64,000 nucleotides of DNA from NCBI GenBank assembly GCA_032718475.1, contig JAUCBJ010006626.1:27884-91883 (forward strand), given 5' to 3'. The position numbers and the translations under genes are program-made. Below the pieces are notes generated by a model, which did not search any database, was not told the origin of the DNA, and saw only the letters and a program-made list of their open reading frames with translations. Of this stretch, positions 44,210 through 55,036 are shown piece by piece; positions within the stretch are counted from its first letter, which is position 1; every line of letters begins with the position of its first letter. This stretch comes from Nemertoderma westbladi. Its lineage: Eukaryota > Xenacoelomorpha > Nemertodermatida > Nemertodermatidae.

Positions 44210-45420
44210 CAATTGATAATGGCGAATGATATCAACTTCACAATGACCAACTTCCTTTAAGGTAAGTCTTCTAGGAAAGTCGCGTTTGCCTCTGGCATAT
44301 TGTCTCAAACGTTTGAGCCATGCTAACTTGCGGCATGCATCAGTCCATGATCTAGTTAGGTTTACTATCCTGTCAACGTAAGTGTTAGTGACGTCATCAG
44401 GTAAGGTATAGTCATAGTGTGGATACTTGTTTGGACTTGGTAGGCCCACGGGCCTTCCGGTAGGTTTGTCTGAGTCCCCAAGTATGTCAATCTCCATGGT
44501 CTTACCTTTACCGTCCGCTCCTAATGAGTCGACTGGCAGTAACGATTTCAACTCTACAGTACCAGTGTGTTCCTGTGAGCCTGTAAGCTTCCTAACCTTA
44601 GTCACACGTTTACCTGTAGGTGGTATGTCAAGTATTTTCTTTGAGCGGAGTGTGATCGCTGTGGCCACACCTTTGTCATCCAAAGAAGTCAAATTTGGTA
44701 AGTTTCTAAATGTCCGCTCCAATGGGTCTTCTACTGGAGTGTCTAGTAGACAGTCTGGTGAAGCGTCCGGTGAACAGTCTGGTGAGACGTCTGGTGAGAC
44801 ATAGCGCGGAACTTCCAGCGAAATGTCCTGTCGTCGGTCCCAAAGAAAGTCTGGCGTAACTTCTGTCAGAAAGTCTGGTCTAAAGTCTGGTCTAAAGTCT
44901 GGTCCAAAGTCTGGTGGACAGTCTGTCGAGATGTCTGGTGGAAAGTCTGATGAGACGTCCGGTAGACATTCTGTCGAGAGTTCCATCAAACAGTCTGGCG
45001 AACAATCCGGAGAACTATCTGGTGTCGCTTCTGGTGAATAATCTGGCGAGTAATCTGGTGAACAATCCGGCGAAACATCTGGTGAAATCTCCCGCGGAAC
45101 ATCCAGTGAAAGATTCGTACAAGCGTCTGGTCGAGATTCTGGTGAGACGTCTGGCGTAATGTCAGGTCTGGCGTCCAGGTCATCAGATTTCGTCTGTCCC
45201 TTTTTCCTCTTGACCTTGGCATTGGCTTTCGCTTTAGACTTGACAACCTTGTCGATTTTTATCTCGGCACCCTCTGGTATGGTATTGGTTGTCGCTTCAA
45301 ATAATGGTGGCCATTCGTCTGATGGTCGCTGTAGGAAATCGGGTCCTCTAAACCAAAAGGATTTATTGTCCGGTTTACAAAAGTCAAGCGGTTGCATCCC
45401 CCGTGACGGGATGTCAGCTG
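44207..45420 (-). pseudogene. BEL Pol linker with S-P-D repeats, between RNase H and integrase
   Basis: It starts with conserved BEL sequence (SFWFRGPDFLQRPSDEWPP) and a Lys-rich patch (KVKRKKGQTKSDD), then about 140 residues (nt about 44745-45160) of near-repeats SPDVSPDCSPDYSPD, PPDF and RPDF, built from 12-nt DNA units. After the repeats come normal residues leading into integrase (LTRSWTDACRKLAWLKRLRQYARGK). Such an acidic repeat tract is not part of usual BEL Pol and looks like local 12-nt expansion. One hairpin-motif copy (44439-44458) is read as GRPVGLP. Confidence 0.7.
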
Positions 45421-45423
45421 GGT

Positions 45424-46464
45424 TCAGCTTCCCTGGACAGTGACGCCAATCTTGTTTGATATTTCAGCCCGTCTGTTGGCTATGAAAGTCTTGAACTCAA
45501 ATGCTTCGTTGTTTATGTACCAAAGTACCAACGTCGCATCTGTCCAATATGTGACCTTCAAGTTAGCCTCCAGCTCACGTTGAACTAGACTGACAATATC
45601 GGTGGATATCGTCCCGGCTTGCAGCTCTCCACGAGGTACAGTCATATACTTCAACGGCATTGTTCTAGCACTAGAATTAACGAGAGACACATCGTAGCTG
45701 TCCGATGTCACTTGTCGTCTAAGGTATAAAGTAACCCCCAATCCATCCTTGCTAGCGTCACTAAAGCTGTGAAGCTCTAAATCAGCAGGAAAGGCGGTCT
45801 GCAAAGGAAAGTATACCCTTGGTATGGTATAGTCTTGTAGGAACGTCAGCCATTGCTCAGCTAACTTTTCTGGGATGGGGTCGTCCCATTCCAGTCCGGC
45901 TTGCCAAATGCTGCGGAGTATGATCCTAGCATGTAGGATCACTGGACTAATGAAACACAATGGGTCATACAATCGACTCATGGTCGATAAGCAAGTCCTC
46001 TTTGTGAGAGGTCTAGTCTGGTCGTTGGACCTTACACGTACCCTAAAATTGTCGGTGTTAGGGTCCCAACTAAGTCCTAATACTTTAGTCGTTGGCAGAG
46101 GTTCTAGGTCTAAGTCCAAGTCACCTCCACTACGATCCGTCGAGTCAAATGAGTTCACTAGTTCGGGTTCATTGGAAGCGAACTTCGTAAGGTGGAATCC
46201 GCCCTCAGCGAGACAATCCTGGAGTTGGTGTGCTACGGTTGTAGCGCGATCCAAAGTATCACAACTCTTGAGGCCGTCATCCATGTAGAAATCTCGTTCC
46301 ACTGTCCGAACTACTTCTGGGTCAAATTGGTCTTGTCTGTCCAATGCGGTCTGGTCTGCTTTAAGGCGTACATGGTGCAATTGGGGCTGTCCCTGGCTCC
46401 GAAGACTCTTACCTGCATTTGGTAAGTTTCTGGTGGAAGTTCTAAATTTCCGTCCGGATAACAA
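45424..46464 (-). pseudogene. BEL RT (catalytic box) and RNase H segment
   Basis: It continues the RT after a frameshift near 46400: FYMDDGLKS is the catalytic YxDD box (about 46275-46290), followed by GGFHLTKFASNEPE, KVLGLSWDPNTDNF, LYDPLCFISPVILHARI and the RNase H-like part (LHSFSDASKDGLGVTLYLR, GELQAGTISTDI, VTYWTDATLVLWYI). A frameshift at about 45424-45450 leads to the WRHCPGKLNPADIPSRG motif in the next frame. Catalytic residues of both enzymes are retained. Confidence 0.85.
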
Positions 46465-48065
46465 AGAAACCTCAAGCTGTCCCTGTCCAGCTCCAAAGCC
46501 TTAACCTGGTGAAACATGGCCTCTACGTCACAGGTGAAAGCCACTTTGCGTTGTCTAAAACGCATTAGGACTCCCATGAGGTAATTCTTCATATTCGGCC
46601 CGTCCATCAATTCGCTGTTCATAGACATCCCTTGGTAAAGCGCGGCGCAGTCATTGACTACACGCACCTTACCAGGTTTGTCCGGGTGTCGAACAAAATG
46701 ATGTGGCAGGTAATATGTCTGATCTGTGGTTACCTCGGGATTTAACATCCTAATGGCGTATCCCTTTTGGAAATACGTCTGAAGTTGCGCATTGTATTGC
46801 ATATGGGCCGTCTCATCTCGCAACAATCGCTGCCTTATTGATTTGAGTCGCCTCAAAGCAAGCGGGTAATTGTTAACGAGCTTAGGTTGTCCATTGCGCC
46901 ACAACATGCCAACCTCATAGTGGCCATTCGCGGTCTGGCGAATGGTATCTCTCATAATATTTAATGACCGTTTTTCCTGTTCTGACATAGCGGTCTCGTA
47001 ACTACCGGGTTCTGCTGAGTCCTGTTCCAACCATTGAATGGTCCAATCAGTCAGCAGTCGGTCAAGCGCTGCTTGCACTGCGCCATGATCCTCGTCCCCG
47101 TCTTCGTCCGCTGCGGTGGCTAGTGTCAATGTGTCTGGTAGGCTCGCAAGCCTTCCGGTGTCACTAGTCGGCGTCGAATCATCTTGTGGCGGTTTGACAA
47201 CCTTTTGATCTGTCGGTAGGCTCGCAAGCCTTCCAAGATCAACGACCGGTGTCGAAGCCTGGTGGGTGGGGTCAATGACCTTTGGATTTTTCGGTAGGCT
47301 CGCAAGCCTTCCAAAACCCTCGTTCATCGAATCATCCACAGCAACAACCCTTTGGTCTTCGGTAGTCAATACAACCTGGTTTACTGCAAGTAGTTGTAAG
47401 TCAGAGGTTCGTGTGGTTGTGTCCAGATCAGTTACGTCAGTATCAGTGGCGTCTGCATTAGCGACGCAAGTCTGTCGTAGTGCAGTCTGTACAATTGGAC
47501 CACAGGAGTGTGAAGGAGAATTATCTATTGCGTTAGTCAGTAAACTACACATACTCAAAACATCTTCCTCCTGGTCACTTACCTCTAGTGAACGCACTGG
47601 TGCTCTAGTATACCAACCTATGGGAGTTCTACATGCATAGGGGTTGCCCGCTGTAATAACAGATGGGCGTGTCTCCCATACCTGATGTAAGTTAAACTGG
47701 TCTGTCCCAATCAACATCGCGATGGAGCGATAGTTGACAGGACATTCCGGTAATCCAAGGTGTCGGAAATACTTACGATCTTCCGGTGATTGCTCTGGCA
47801 CAGGACCGAGCAAGTTACTAAAGTCCTTCGTAGCTGCAAAGGTTAAATTTCTTACCGGAAGTAATGAGCGCTCCTCCTTGCTGTGTTCCGCTTTGGAAAG
47901 AAGAGTGTCTAAGGTTAGTTTTACTCTCGTCACTGGGATCGCTCTCTTACCATGCATGCTACTTACAGTATACTGAGCATTCTTACCTTGACTCATGTCC
48001 GTAACCACGTCGGCTACTTGTTCGTCGACATAACTATGCGATGACGCAGAGTCTAAGATAGCGTA
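46311..48065 (-). pseudogene. BEL protease and first half of RT
   Basis: The aspartic protease active site AILDSASSHSYVDEQ (about 48020-48060) is followed by the GPVPEQSPEDRKYFRHLGL and LIGTDQFNLHQ regions and TPIGWYTRAPV, the BEL protease tail. RT begins YYLPHHFVRHPDKPGKVRVVND, with CDVEAMFHQVK (first catalytic Asp) and FGARDSPNC. A 200-residue spacer contains three in-frame hairpin-motif copies read as GRLASLP. The frame ends at 46311; YMDD is in the next frame. Just upstream of the protease an AT microsatellite of TATACG units (48058-48098) shifts the frame. Confidence 0.85.
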
Positions 48066-48785
48066 TATACGCTATCTATATACGTATATACGTATATAGC
48101 GCTTGCCCCTCGGGTTCCGGTAATCTGTATAGGAATCACGCTAAACCCTTTCAATTGGTTCTGTGTGATGAGTGTTACCGATGGCTGTTCCTCACCCGCA
48201 TGCACGTAGAAAGTGACGTCTTCCTCCTCTTTCTCGTCTGATGATCCTGACTGATCCATACAGTCCATATAAAACGTACGGATCTCACGCGGCGCACGCT
48301 CCTTGTATAGTGCATCTAGCCGCTTTATCTGGATGCTCTCGTCGAAAGCGTTTGGTCGGAGTGTGACTAGTTGTGTGAAGTAACGCGTCATGGTTACGTC
48401 CACACAGAGGACACGTATCATCGCTTGGGCAATCCTTCCGGACGTGTCCTGGCTTCGTACATCTCCAGCAAGAATCTAAAGATCGAATTTGGAGTCTTCT
48501 CTCTTCGATTCCTAACTCCTTAAAAGCGTGACATCCACGTAGTTTATGTCCGCTATGGTTTCTGCTGTTCCGCTCGCAGTATGAGCATCCCACAAAGTCC
48601 GCCGGCAACTGTTGTCGTGGCTGCGTGGTGCCGATAGGCGTCAGAACTTTAGAAGTCTCAGTAGGGGTGGCATAGGTAACGGCTTTCGCGTTCGTCGGAA
48701 ACGGTTTAGTCCGAGTCGGCGCAGAAATAGCTATCCCTTCTGCCGCGATATGGTGATCAGTGTAGTTCAATCGAGTCTCGATCAC
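48053..48785 (-). pseudogene. BEL gag C-terminus: zinc knuckles and link to protease
   Basis: It contains CSYCERNSRNHSGHKLRGC, then CWRCTKPGHVRKDC (a classical CCHC knuckle) and CPLCGRNHDALLH, the triple Cys/His pattern of BEL gag. The frame ends at TGA 48285. The overlapping frame 48421-48053 carries on (DEKEEEDVTFYVHAGEE, VIPIQITGTRGAS) into the protease. Nucleocapsid-type knuckles bind element RNA. Confidence 0.8.
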
Positions 48786-48788
48786 GGC

Positions 48789-49808
48789 CTACCGGGAAAT
48801 CAGTTGGTAGATGTCGGTGAGTTTCAGTAGCCCGCCGGCCTCTTCACGCTGGTACTCGATGCGTCGCCATTCTCGTCGAAGTCGATGATGAAGTCTACCG
48901 ATTATTCGAATGAGATTTGTCGGTGCGTTAGCGTATTTGAATTGTCCAATGGACCATAAAGTCCCTATAGCGTTTTTTATTTCGTCCGCGAGTCGTAGAA
49001 GATCGATTGGTTTCGAAATGCTGCCTCCTCTGCAGAGGTCTTCGATAATGGATTTAGCCATGGCGACGTTACCTCCGTAAATCGAATATAAACGGTCGTA
49101 CGCCAACTCAAAGGCATCTGGAACACCAATGAAGGTTTCCGCTAATCGTTTCGGCTCACCAGACAGGACTAGGAGCAAGTAATTAAACTTCTCCGTCGAG
49201 GTGAAAGCGCACTTAGCGATCTGGGACTCTACGTAGTCTACCAATGTACGCCAGTGTTTCGCGTTGCCAGAGAACTTCGGCGGTTGTTGTGCTGGTAATC
49301 CGTGTCTAGCCGCGAACTTCGCAATCTCGCTAACGAAATCCAACTGTCCGCGTCCCTGTTCGGTTGCGTCGTCCAGTCGTTCCCTTCCGCGCGTTGTTCG
49401 TCAGTAGGAAATATTAACGGGATCTTCTTCTCGATGGTTCGGAGTCTCTCTAGGCTCCTGTTCTCTCCTTAGTGATCGATGTTGTCTAGGTTGTTCTAAC
49501 TCCACGCTGGTTCGTGATCGATCCGACGGTTGCACTTCGAGTCGTTCTTCGAGTTGAACTAGTCGGTCCGTTACAGGTTGTATTATTTCGGCGAGTCTGT
49601 TGGTGCTGATCGCTTCCGCTGGTTGCAACGTGGGTTTCTGTTGGGGTGTTTCTCGTGGTGGATTGTCGATGTATGGGTTTGTTGATCTCTCCTCTTGTTT
49701 GTAATCCGCTGCCGCTGCCGCTCCAGTACGGAATATTTCCCGTTCCGTCGACTCCGAGTCACTGGATGAGTCGCTGTCGTCCGGATAAGGTGGTTGGCGG
49801 GTTCGCAT
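48789..49808 (-). pseudogene. BEL gag core (DUF1759-like capsid region)
   Basis: Residues from 49343 down (FVSEIAKFAARHGLPAQQPPKFSGNAKHWRTLVDYVES...EKFNYLLLVLSGEPKRLAETFIG...YDRLYSIYGG) match the BEL/Pao gag domain with its P-K-F-x-G-x-x-W and L-x-G-x-P-x-x-x-A signatures. The upstream part (49808-49401) is Arg/Glu-rich. A TGA at 49401 and a TAG at 48789 interrupt an otherwise single frame continuing to the zinc knuckles. Confidence 0.8.
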
Positions 49809-51734
49809 CCGGTGTATTATTCTTGGTCGAGTTCGTTGTGGTCTGGGATCTACGGCTCTCCGTTGTTCGGTAGGCTCGCAAGCCTACCGAAGTCAAAGTC
49901 AAAGTCGTAGGTCTCGTTAAACATTGTGTGAGAGGTCTAGTAAAAACATCAGAGTTAATCTCTACTGTAGGTTTATAAATGACTGGGTTAGCGCAGCACG
50001 TCACAGGTTTAACTTGTAATGGTTTACTCACCTGTTTTACCGTCATAAACGCAGGTTCGTCTCTCTCTACAAGTAAACTACGGCTTACAGTAGGTGGACT
50101 ACTTATCTTACCTGCGAGAATCGGCGACGAAGTCGCTCGTGGCTGCGGAATTGATTCCGTCATAACAAACATATTACCTTGCACGGGTGATATTTCCTTC
50201 GGTTTTGCAACCATAACCGGTTTTACTGGAGTCGTGGGTTTGAGCATAGGAATAACTTGGGGAAAACGTTTACAGTAATCCTCGATGAACTCCTCTCCTC
50301 AGTCTATCGCTCCCACACTTCCTTCCTCGATTCGCTTCTGAATTCCGCGATATCGAGTCTCCATGCGATCCAGGGCAGACAAGTCATGTCCAGCTCGAGA
50401 CCTTAAAGATCTATCTCTCGCGTCGAGTTCGAGGTCCTCTTGCGCGTTCGCCGCCTCACGCGATCTGCGATTTAGTTCGAACTGGAGCTGCATCTCCCTT
50501 TCGCGTCGATCTGCTTCCTGTTGTTGTGCCGCTAACTCCGCTTCCTGTATAGCTAAACGAGCGTTTATTTGTCGCTCCTCCAACTTGGCACGAGCGTCGG
50601 ATGCTGCTTTCTTCTGTGCTAACTCAGTTGCGTTTACCGCCGCAACTCGTGCTAGCTCGTCAGCTGCAGTCTGTCGTGCTAGCTCGTCGGCTGCTGCCGC
50701 CTGTTGTGCTAACTCGTCCGCTTCTCGCGCTAAGTCCTCCTCCAGTCTCCGCATCTCTGATGCTTCGAACTCAGCCTGCGCTTGAAGTTTCGCAAGTTTC
50801 GCTACATCCTCTCTGCGCTGTTTTTCTCTTTCGATGGCGATCTGCGCCATCTGCCATTGCGCTTCTTCCTCGACGACTTGTTGTCGGCGTGCGACCTCCT
50901 GTTGTTGTCGAGTAATTACAGACGCTGTTCTACTAACATCGCCAACGTCGCTCCGTACACTAACGAACGATCTATCCAGTGGTGGAATTTGGTAGGCTCA
51001 CGAGCCTTCCGTAGATAGAACTTCCGTCGTCCCTCTCGGTACAACTTCTGGTTCTTCGATCGGTACTCCGCATCTACGAAGAAAATTGGTGAGCGTCCCT
51101 AACCTCCCGTCCAGGTAGTATAGTTCTTCTTCCTCTTCGGGTTGTAACAACGCGTCCGAAACTGACTCACCTATCAGTTGGTCGAGTTGTTCTTGCTGAG
51201 TCGATCCTACAACCGACTTAAACTGAATGAGGCTTTCCCTCTCACTTACCAACTTATCTATTATCTTTACCTGAGTAAAGTTGTCGCCACGCGACTCTGC
51301 AAGTTCGTGTAAACCTTTAAGTTTATCTACGGACGTATGTACCCTACTTTCTATCCTTACCTGTAAGGTGTAGAACTCGTATCTCGACATCGGGGCGGTG
51401 AACTCACGTAAAACGCGAAAACCTTCTCCGAAGTTTCGAGTAATCTGGGCCATGTGTCCTCCTATACTCCTAATAATGTTCTCTTGGCTTCCAGTCGAAC
51501 TTACCATGTCCGGTTCCCGCGATCTGGTCTGTGGGACGGTAAGGAAATCTTCGATTCTGCCGTCGCCACGGGTTGTGGCTTCCGGTATTTCCGTTCGGGG
51601 TACCGGCGACGCACGCGGTGTACATCGGTGGAATCTCGGGTTCTCCTTCTTGGTTCGTCTACTGTTGATCTGTCCGGGTCGCATGAGTCATAGTCGGTAG
51701 GTGGGTATCGAGTCGAATGTGGTGTATCACTCAT
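49759..51734 (-). pseudogene. BEL gag N-terminal region with long coiled coil
   Basis: One frame from about 51684 to 49759 interrupted by TGA at 50998 and 50299. Segments: helical part (REFTAPMSRYEFYTLQVRIES...LHELAESRGDNF), then a very long charged helix (50850-50400: REKQRREDVAKLAKLQAQAEFEASEMRRLEEDLA split into overlapping Ala/Glu/Arg heptads), then a Pro/Thr/Val-rich region. The possible start ATG at 51732-51734 is in another frame and touches the LTR edge. The TGA at 50998 lies within a hairpin-motif copy. N-terminal coiled coils support assembly in many gag proteins. Confidence 0.65.
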
Positions 51735-53896
51735 GTCTATTATATACGTCAAGAGTAGTATACCGCTTACCGGATCCTAGTAACGATGTATCTTACCGTA
51801 AGATCTAGTAATGTATCCGGGCTCGTACAGTATCTAACAACAAATCCCAGTCCAGGGTATCTAAACAAACAGATACAATACACAAACAACTACTGGCGAG
51901 GTGCAGAGCCTAGTGTCTATTCTATGTACGTAAGCGGGTCTAATGCCTACGAACTAGACAAAAGGAAACCTGTCCTCTAACCGGTATGGCAGATGTACAG
52001 TTACAGTAACAGACCAAACTCACGGGAAAACAATCCCCGCGCAGCGAATCCTAACTATCGCTGACAGTCCTAAATACCGTAACTTGCCGCGGTGTGATTT
52101 ATATGGTTTATATACGAGCTAGTGGGTTAACAGACCTAGCGTAACAATACTGATCCCCCTGTACAAAATCAGTCTAAAGAGGGTCGTGCCTAATGTAACA
52201 ATACCGCTGCTCTGACAAAACAACAGTTTAATAACGAAATAAAATACTCCCTTTTGCCGTAACTAAATATCAGATCCTAATTTTACAAATACTAACAGTA
52301 AGTTACAGATAAATTCTGCCTAAAAGTAATCTAAAGTGCGCTATAACTAGTAGAACTCTAAGGGTAAATATGTTTTAGGGCGTGTGTGTGTGGGTGTGTT
52401 ACAATAAAACAATTTTGGTGTATATCATTTTGCTAGGTTTTAGTGATTTTCTGACCAAAACGATACCGTGCGCTAGCTACTAAAATAAGCTAGTCACGTA
52501 TTGTAGAACTTTATACTTACAAAATGACGTCAAGCTCTCTCCGTCCTATCCACAACTCAACCGGGCAATTACGGTGTTAGTAACTACACCCGTGATCGGC
52601 ACAAATACCAGATTCTGGTTGTAAGATAAGAAATAGGGGTTAATCGCTACCGTACGTTAGCTGATCTGGTATACAAATTTGATTCTAGAACTTTGTTGCT
52701 GCGGTAGTTAGCAGCAAATACCTACCAGTACGTGGCAAGGTGCGGTAGCATATTAATAAACCTCCCTAGGCCAAGCGGTGTGCCGGTAGCAGAAATACTC
52801 TTTGCCTGATCAAATAACTAAGGTTCAGACAGAAGGGGGGGGGGGGGGGTACTAATGTATGTTCTACAAAGCGAACCGGTACCAAATGGTCAGTACTGCG
52901 AATCACTAAATTATGGAACATATGCTGCCTGTACCTAATATGTACTCGCGTAATGACGGACGGCAATAATTCGCACCTGTGAGATATACAGGTTAACCCA
53001 GGGATTTGTACTACTGATGGGGGGGCTCTGTCAGAATATAATTATTTGATCCTAAATTTGCGGCGTCCCAGAATGGCGTCACGCTTACCCTGATCTATAG
53101 GTCTTACGTCGGGCAAGGGCATCGAACAAAGTCTTACCTTCCTCGGAAATCGGGCGCTGCATGGCAAGTGGAGTATTTCGAAGGGCGAAGGGAGTGCGCG
53201 GTCTAATCTAATGTGGGCGCTAGCGTGTTGTGGACATCATTTCCCTGCGTTGCTGACGGCCTAACGGTCTAGGCGGCCATCTTCCCAATGCTTGGCTGTC
53301 CCAAAGTTGGACGTTCAGAAAGGTGCATGTTCAGAAGTTTATAGTATATTTACAGTTTACAAAACTTTATCAAACAGAATTGCCAAATAGTTTCAACAAG
53401 AAACATAATAAACTAAGTGAGAGAGCCAAGTTTAACAAGAGTAGTGATAACTAGAGTAGTTTGATAAGGGTTAAAATAAGTGATAACCGAAGGCAAACCA
53501 GCCCTTTATATACTAAATCTGGGACATAGAATCCACTAGAACTTTCTAGAGTATTCCATGGCCTCACATTGGAGCAATAAGATATTCCATGCCCTATGAT
53601 TGGCCCAACTCAACGTTCCATGTGTTGTACGCACCTCATTGGTTTGTCAATTTGTATGAAATGAAAATAAATTGCCCCAAAATGCAAATTTCCCGACTGG
53701 GATTCGAACTCGTAACCTATGTAATGCAACCAACGCCTTAACCATCTGACCACAACGCCACGAGATTAACTAGGGGTTTTATGTGTACTGATATGAATAG
53801 GCATATTACATTACTGTAACTTAATCAAAATGCGTCGGATTTCGAAAGTTTTTACGTTATACTACAAATGCTATCCTATAGTGAAATAATTCATCA
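51734..53896 (-). repeat. 5' LTR of the large BEL element
   Basis: About 2.16 kb, matching 38535-40688 with scattered substitutions and small indels. tRNA-like segment at 53692-53761. The right edge TTCATCA is followed by the target duplication GGTGC. The inner edge (51734-51755) does not match the 3' LTR's outer edge, so that boundary is approximate. Confidence 0.88.
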
Positions 53897-53901
53897 GGTG
53901 C

Positions 53902-54140
53902 CACTTCCCAACTTTGTGAGGGTAATGCGGCGGAATTGAATCCGCTCACACTCCCCCCCATGCTATCTTCCCGGTGAGAAGATAGCATCACCTAAAAATG
54001 CGCTAAAATTCTGCTGGAACCCGATCTACTATCGGGTGTGGGGTGGAGTTCTTTTCTTGGAGTCGGCTTTCCAGGCCGCTCCCTCTGGGTATGATATTAC
54101 TACGCCTTCTTGGTGCAACCGCAACCTATGTTGCACCAAG
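53902..54140. other. Cluster of three hairpins
   Basis: Perfect or near-perfect inverted repeats lie close together: TGCTATCTTC/GAAGATAGCA (53970-53996), ACCCGAT/ATCGGGT (54019-54037) and TGGTGCAAC/GTTGCACCA (54110-54138). No coding signal. They may be part of the terminal region of the Pao-like relic to the right. Confidence 0.55.
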
Positions 54141-54189
54141 ACATCTGGCGTCTCTGTTTGAGACAATTGTGGACTCCTCACACAATTTT

Positions 54190-55036
54190 AAAAACTCACT
54201 CACTCTGAACCCTAACTTCTCACTCTAACTCCACTCTAACTCCACTCTTGCTCTATTTAACTTCACTCTGCTCTGCCTGCTCGCTCCCAACATTTGAATC
54301 GCACCCGTCTGCACTCTCTCTTGCCAACGCCTCCTCTCCATATCTCCCTCTGTTCCTGTATTCTCTACTACTCCCAAAGGCGCTAAATTTCTTATGCTAT
54401 CATACCCTGTGCTATCATTCTACCTAGCTTGCTACTTACTTCTTACTTACTACTAACTCTACTCTCTTGCTACTTACTTCTTACTACTTACTACTAACAC
54501 TATACTAACTCTGCTAACTTTACGAACTATACTAACTCTACTAACCCTCCAACTCTACTAACTCTCTAACTCTCTAACTCCTAACTCTACTAACTCTCTA
54601 ACTCTTCTAAGTCTACTAATTCTCTAACTATGTGGCGCTTTCGGTGCCCACAACCCCCCTCTGCTACTACCTCTATCTACGTGGCGCTTCCGGAGCCCAC
54701 AACCTCTCTACTACTACTTTCTACGTGGCGCTTCCGGTGCCCACAACCCCTCTGCTACTACTCGTGGCATGTCAATATACCACACTCCCTTACTGCCTAC
54801 TTCTAACCCTCCCGGTACTACGTACCCTCCTACTCCCATGGTATGTTTATATACCACACTCCCTATTCTGCCTATTTCTAACTTTCCTCTTACTGTTCTT
54901 ACTAATCTTCTAACTAACTTTCTTACTTCTACTTACTATCTAACTTCTACTAACTTTCTTACTTCTACTTACTATCTAACTTCTACTAACTATTACTTTC
55001 TAACTTTCTACTTATTTTATTATTTATTATTTATTT
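54190..55036 (+). repeat. Pyrimidine-rich CTAACTCTACT tract with a 46-bp tandem repeat
   Basis: Long stretches of CTAACTCTACTAAC-type low-complexity DNA. At 54630-54755 three copies of a 46-bp unit start GTGGCGCTTCCGGTGCCCAC, each able to form a hairpin. Frames here are artefacts. Confidence 0.75.

Larger units (their letters stand above)
38535..53896 (-). mobile_element. BEL/Pao LTR retrotransposon, 15.4 kb, defective
   Basis: Two LTRs of about 2.15 kb, outer ends TG...CA, flanked by GGTGC (38530-38534 and 53897-53901). The minus-strand internal region reads gag, zinc knuckles, protease, RT, RNase H, a variable acidic linker, integrase, DUF5641-like domain, then an extra ORF before the 3' LTR. 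Frames carry at least seven nonsense codons and about five frameshifts, yet the two LTRs differ at only a small percentage of positions by eye. No TGG-type primer-binding site is seen. Nine copies of a 20-nt hairpin motif are spread through it. Confidence 0.9.

Noticed and set aside
44823-45159. Plus-strand Ser/Gly-rich ORFs opposite the S-P-D repeat
   Set aside because: Reverse-strand products of the 12-nt repeat; Pol is on the minus strand.
47137-47312. GRLASLP as a functional peptide motif
   Set aside because: The same DNA is read in other frames in gag and is non-coding at 42496, so the DNA or RNA hairpin is the conserved entity.
50363-50915. Plus-strand Ala/Ser/Leu-rich ORFs opposite the gag coiled coil
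   Set aside because: Shadows of a GC-rich Ala/Glu/Arg helix on the minus strand.
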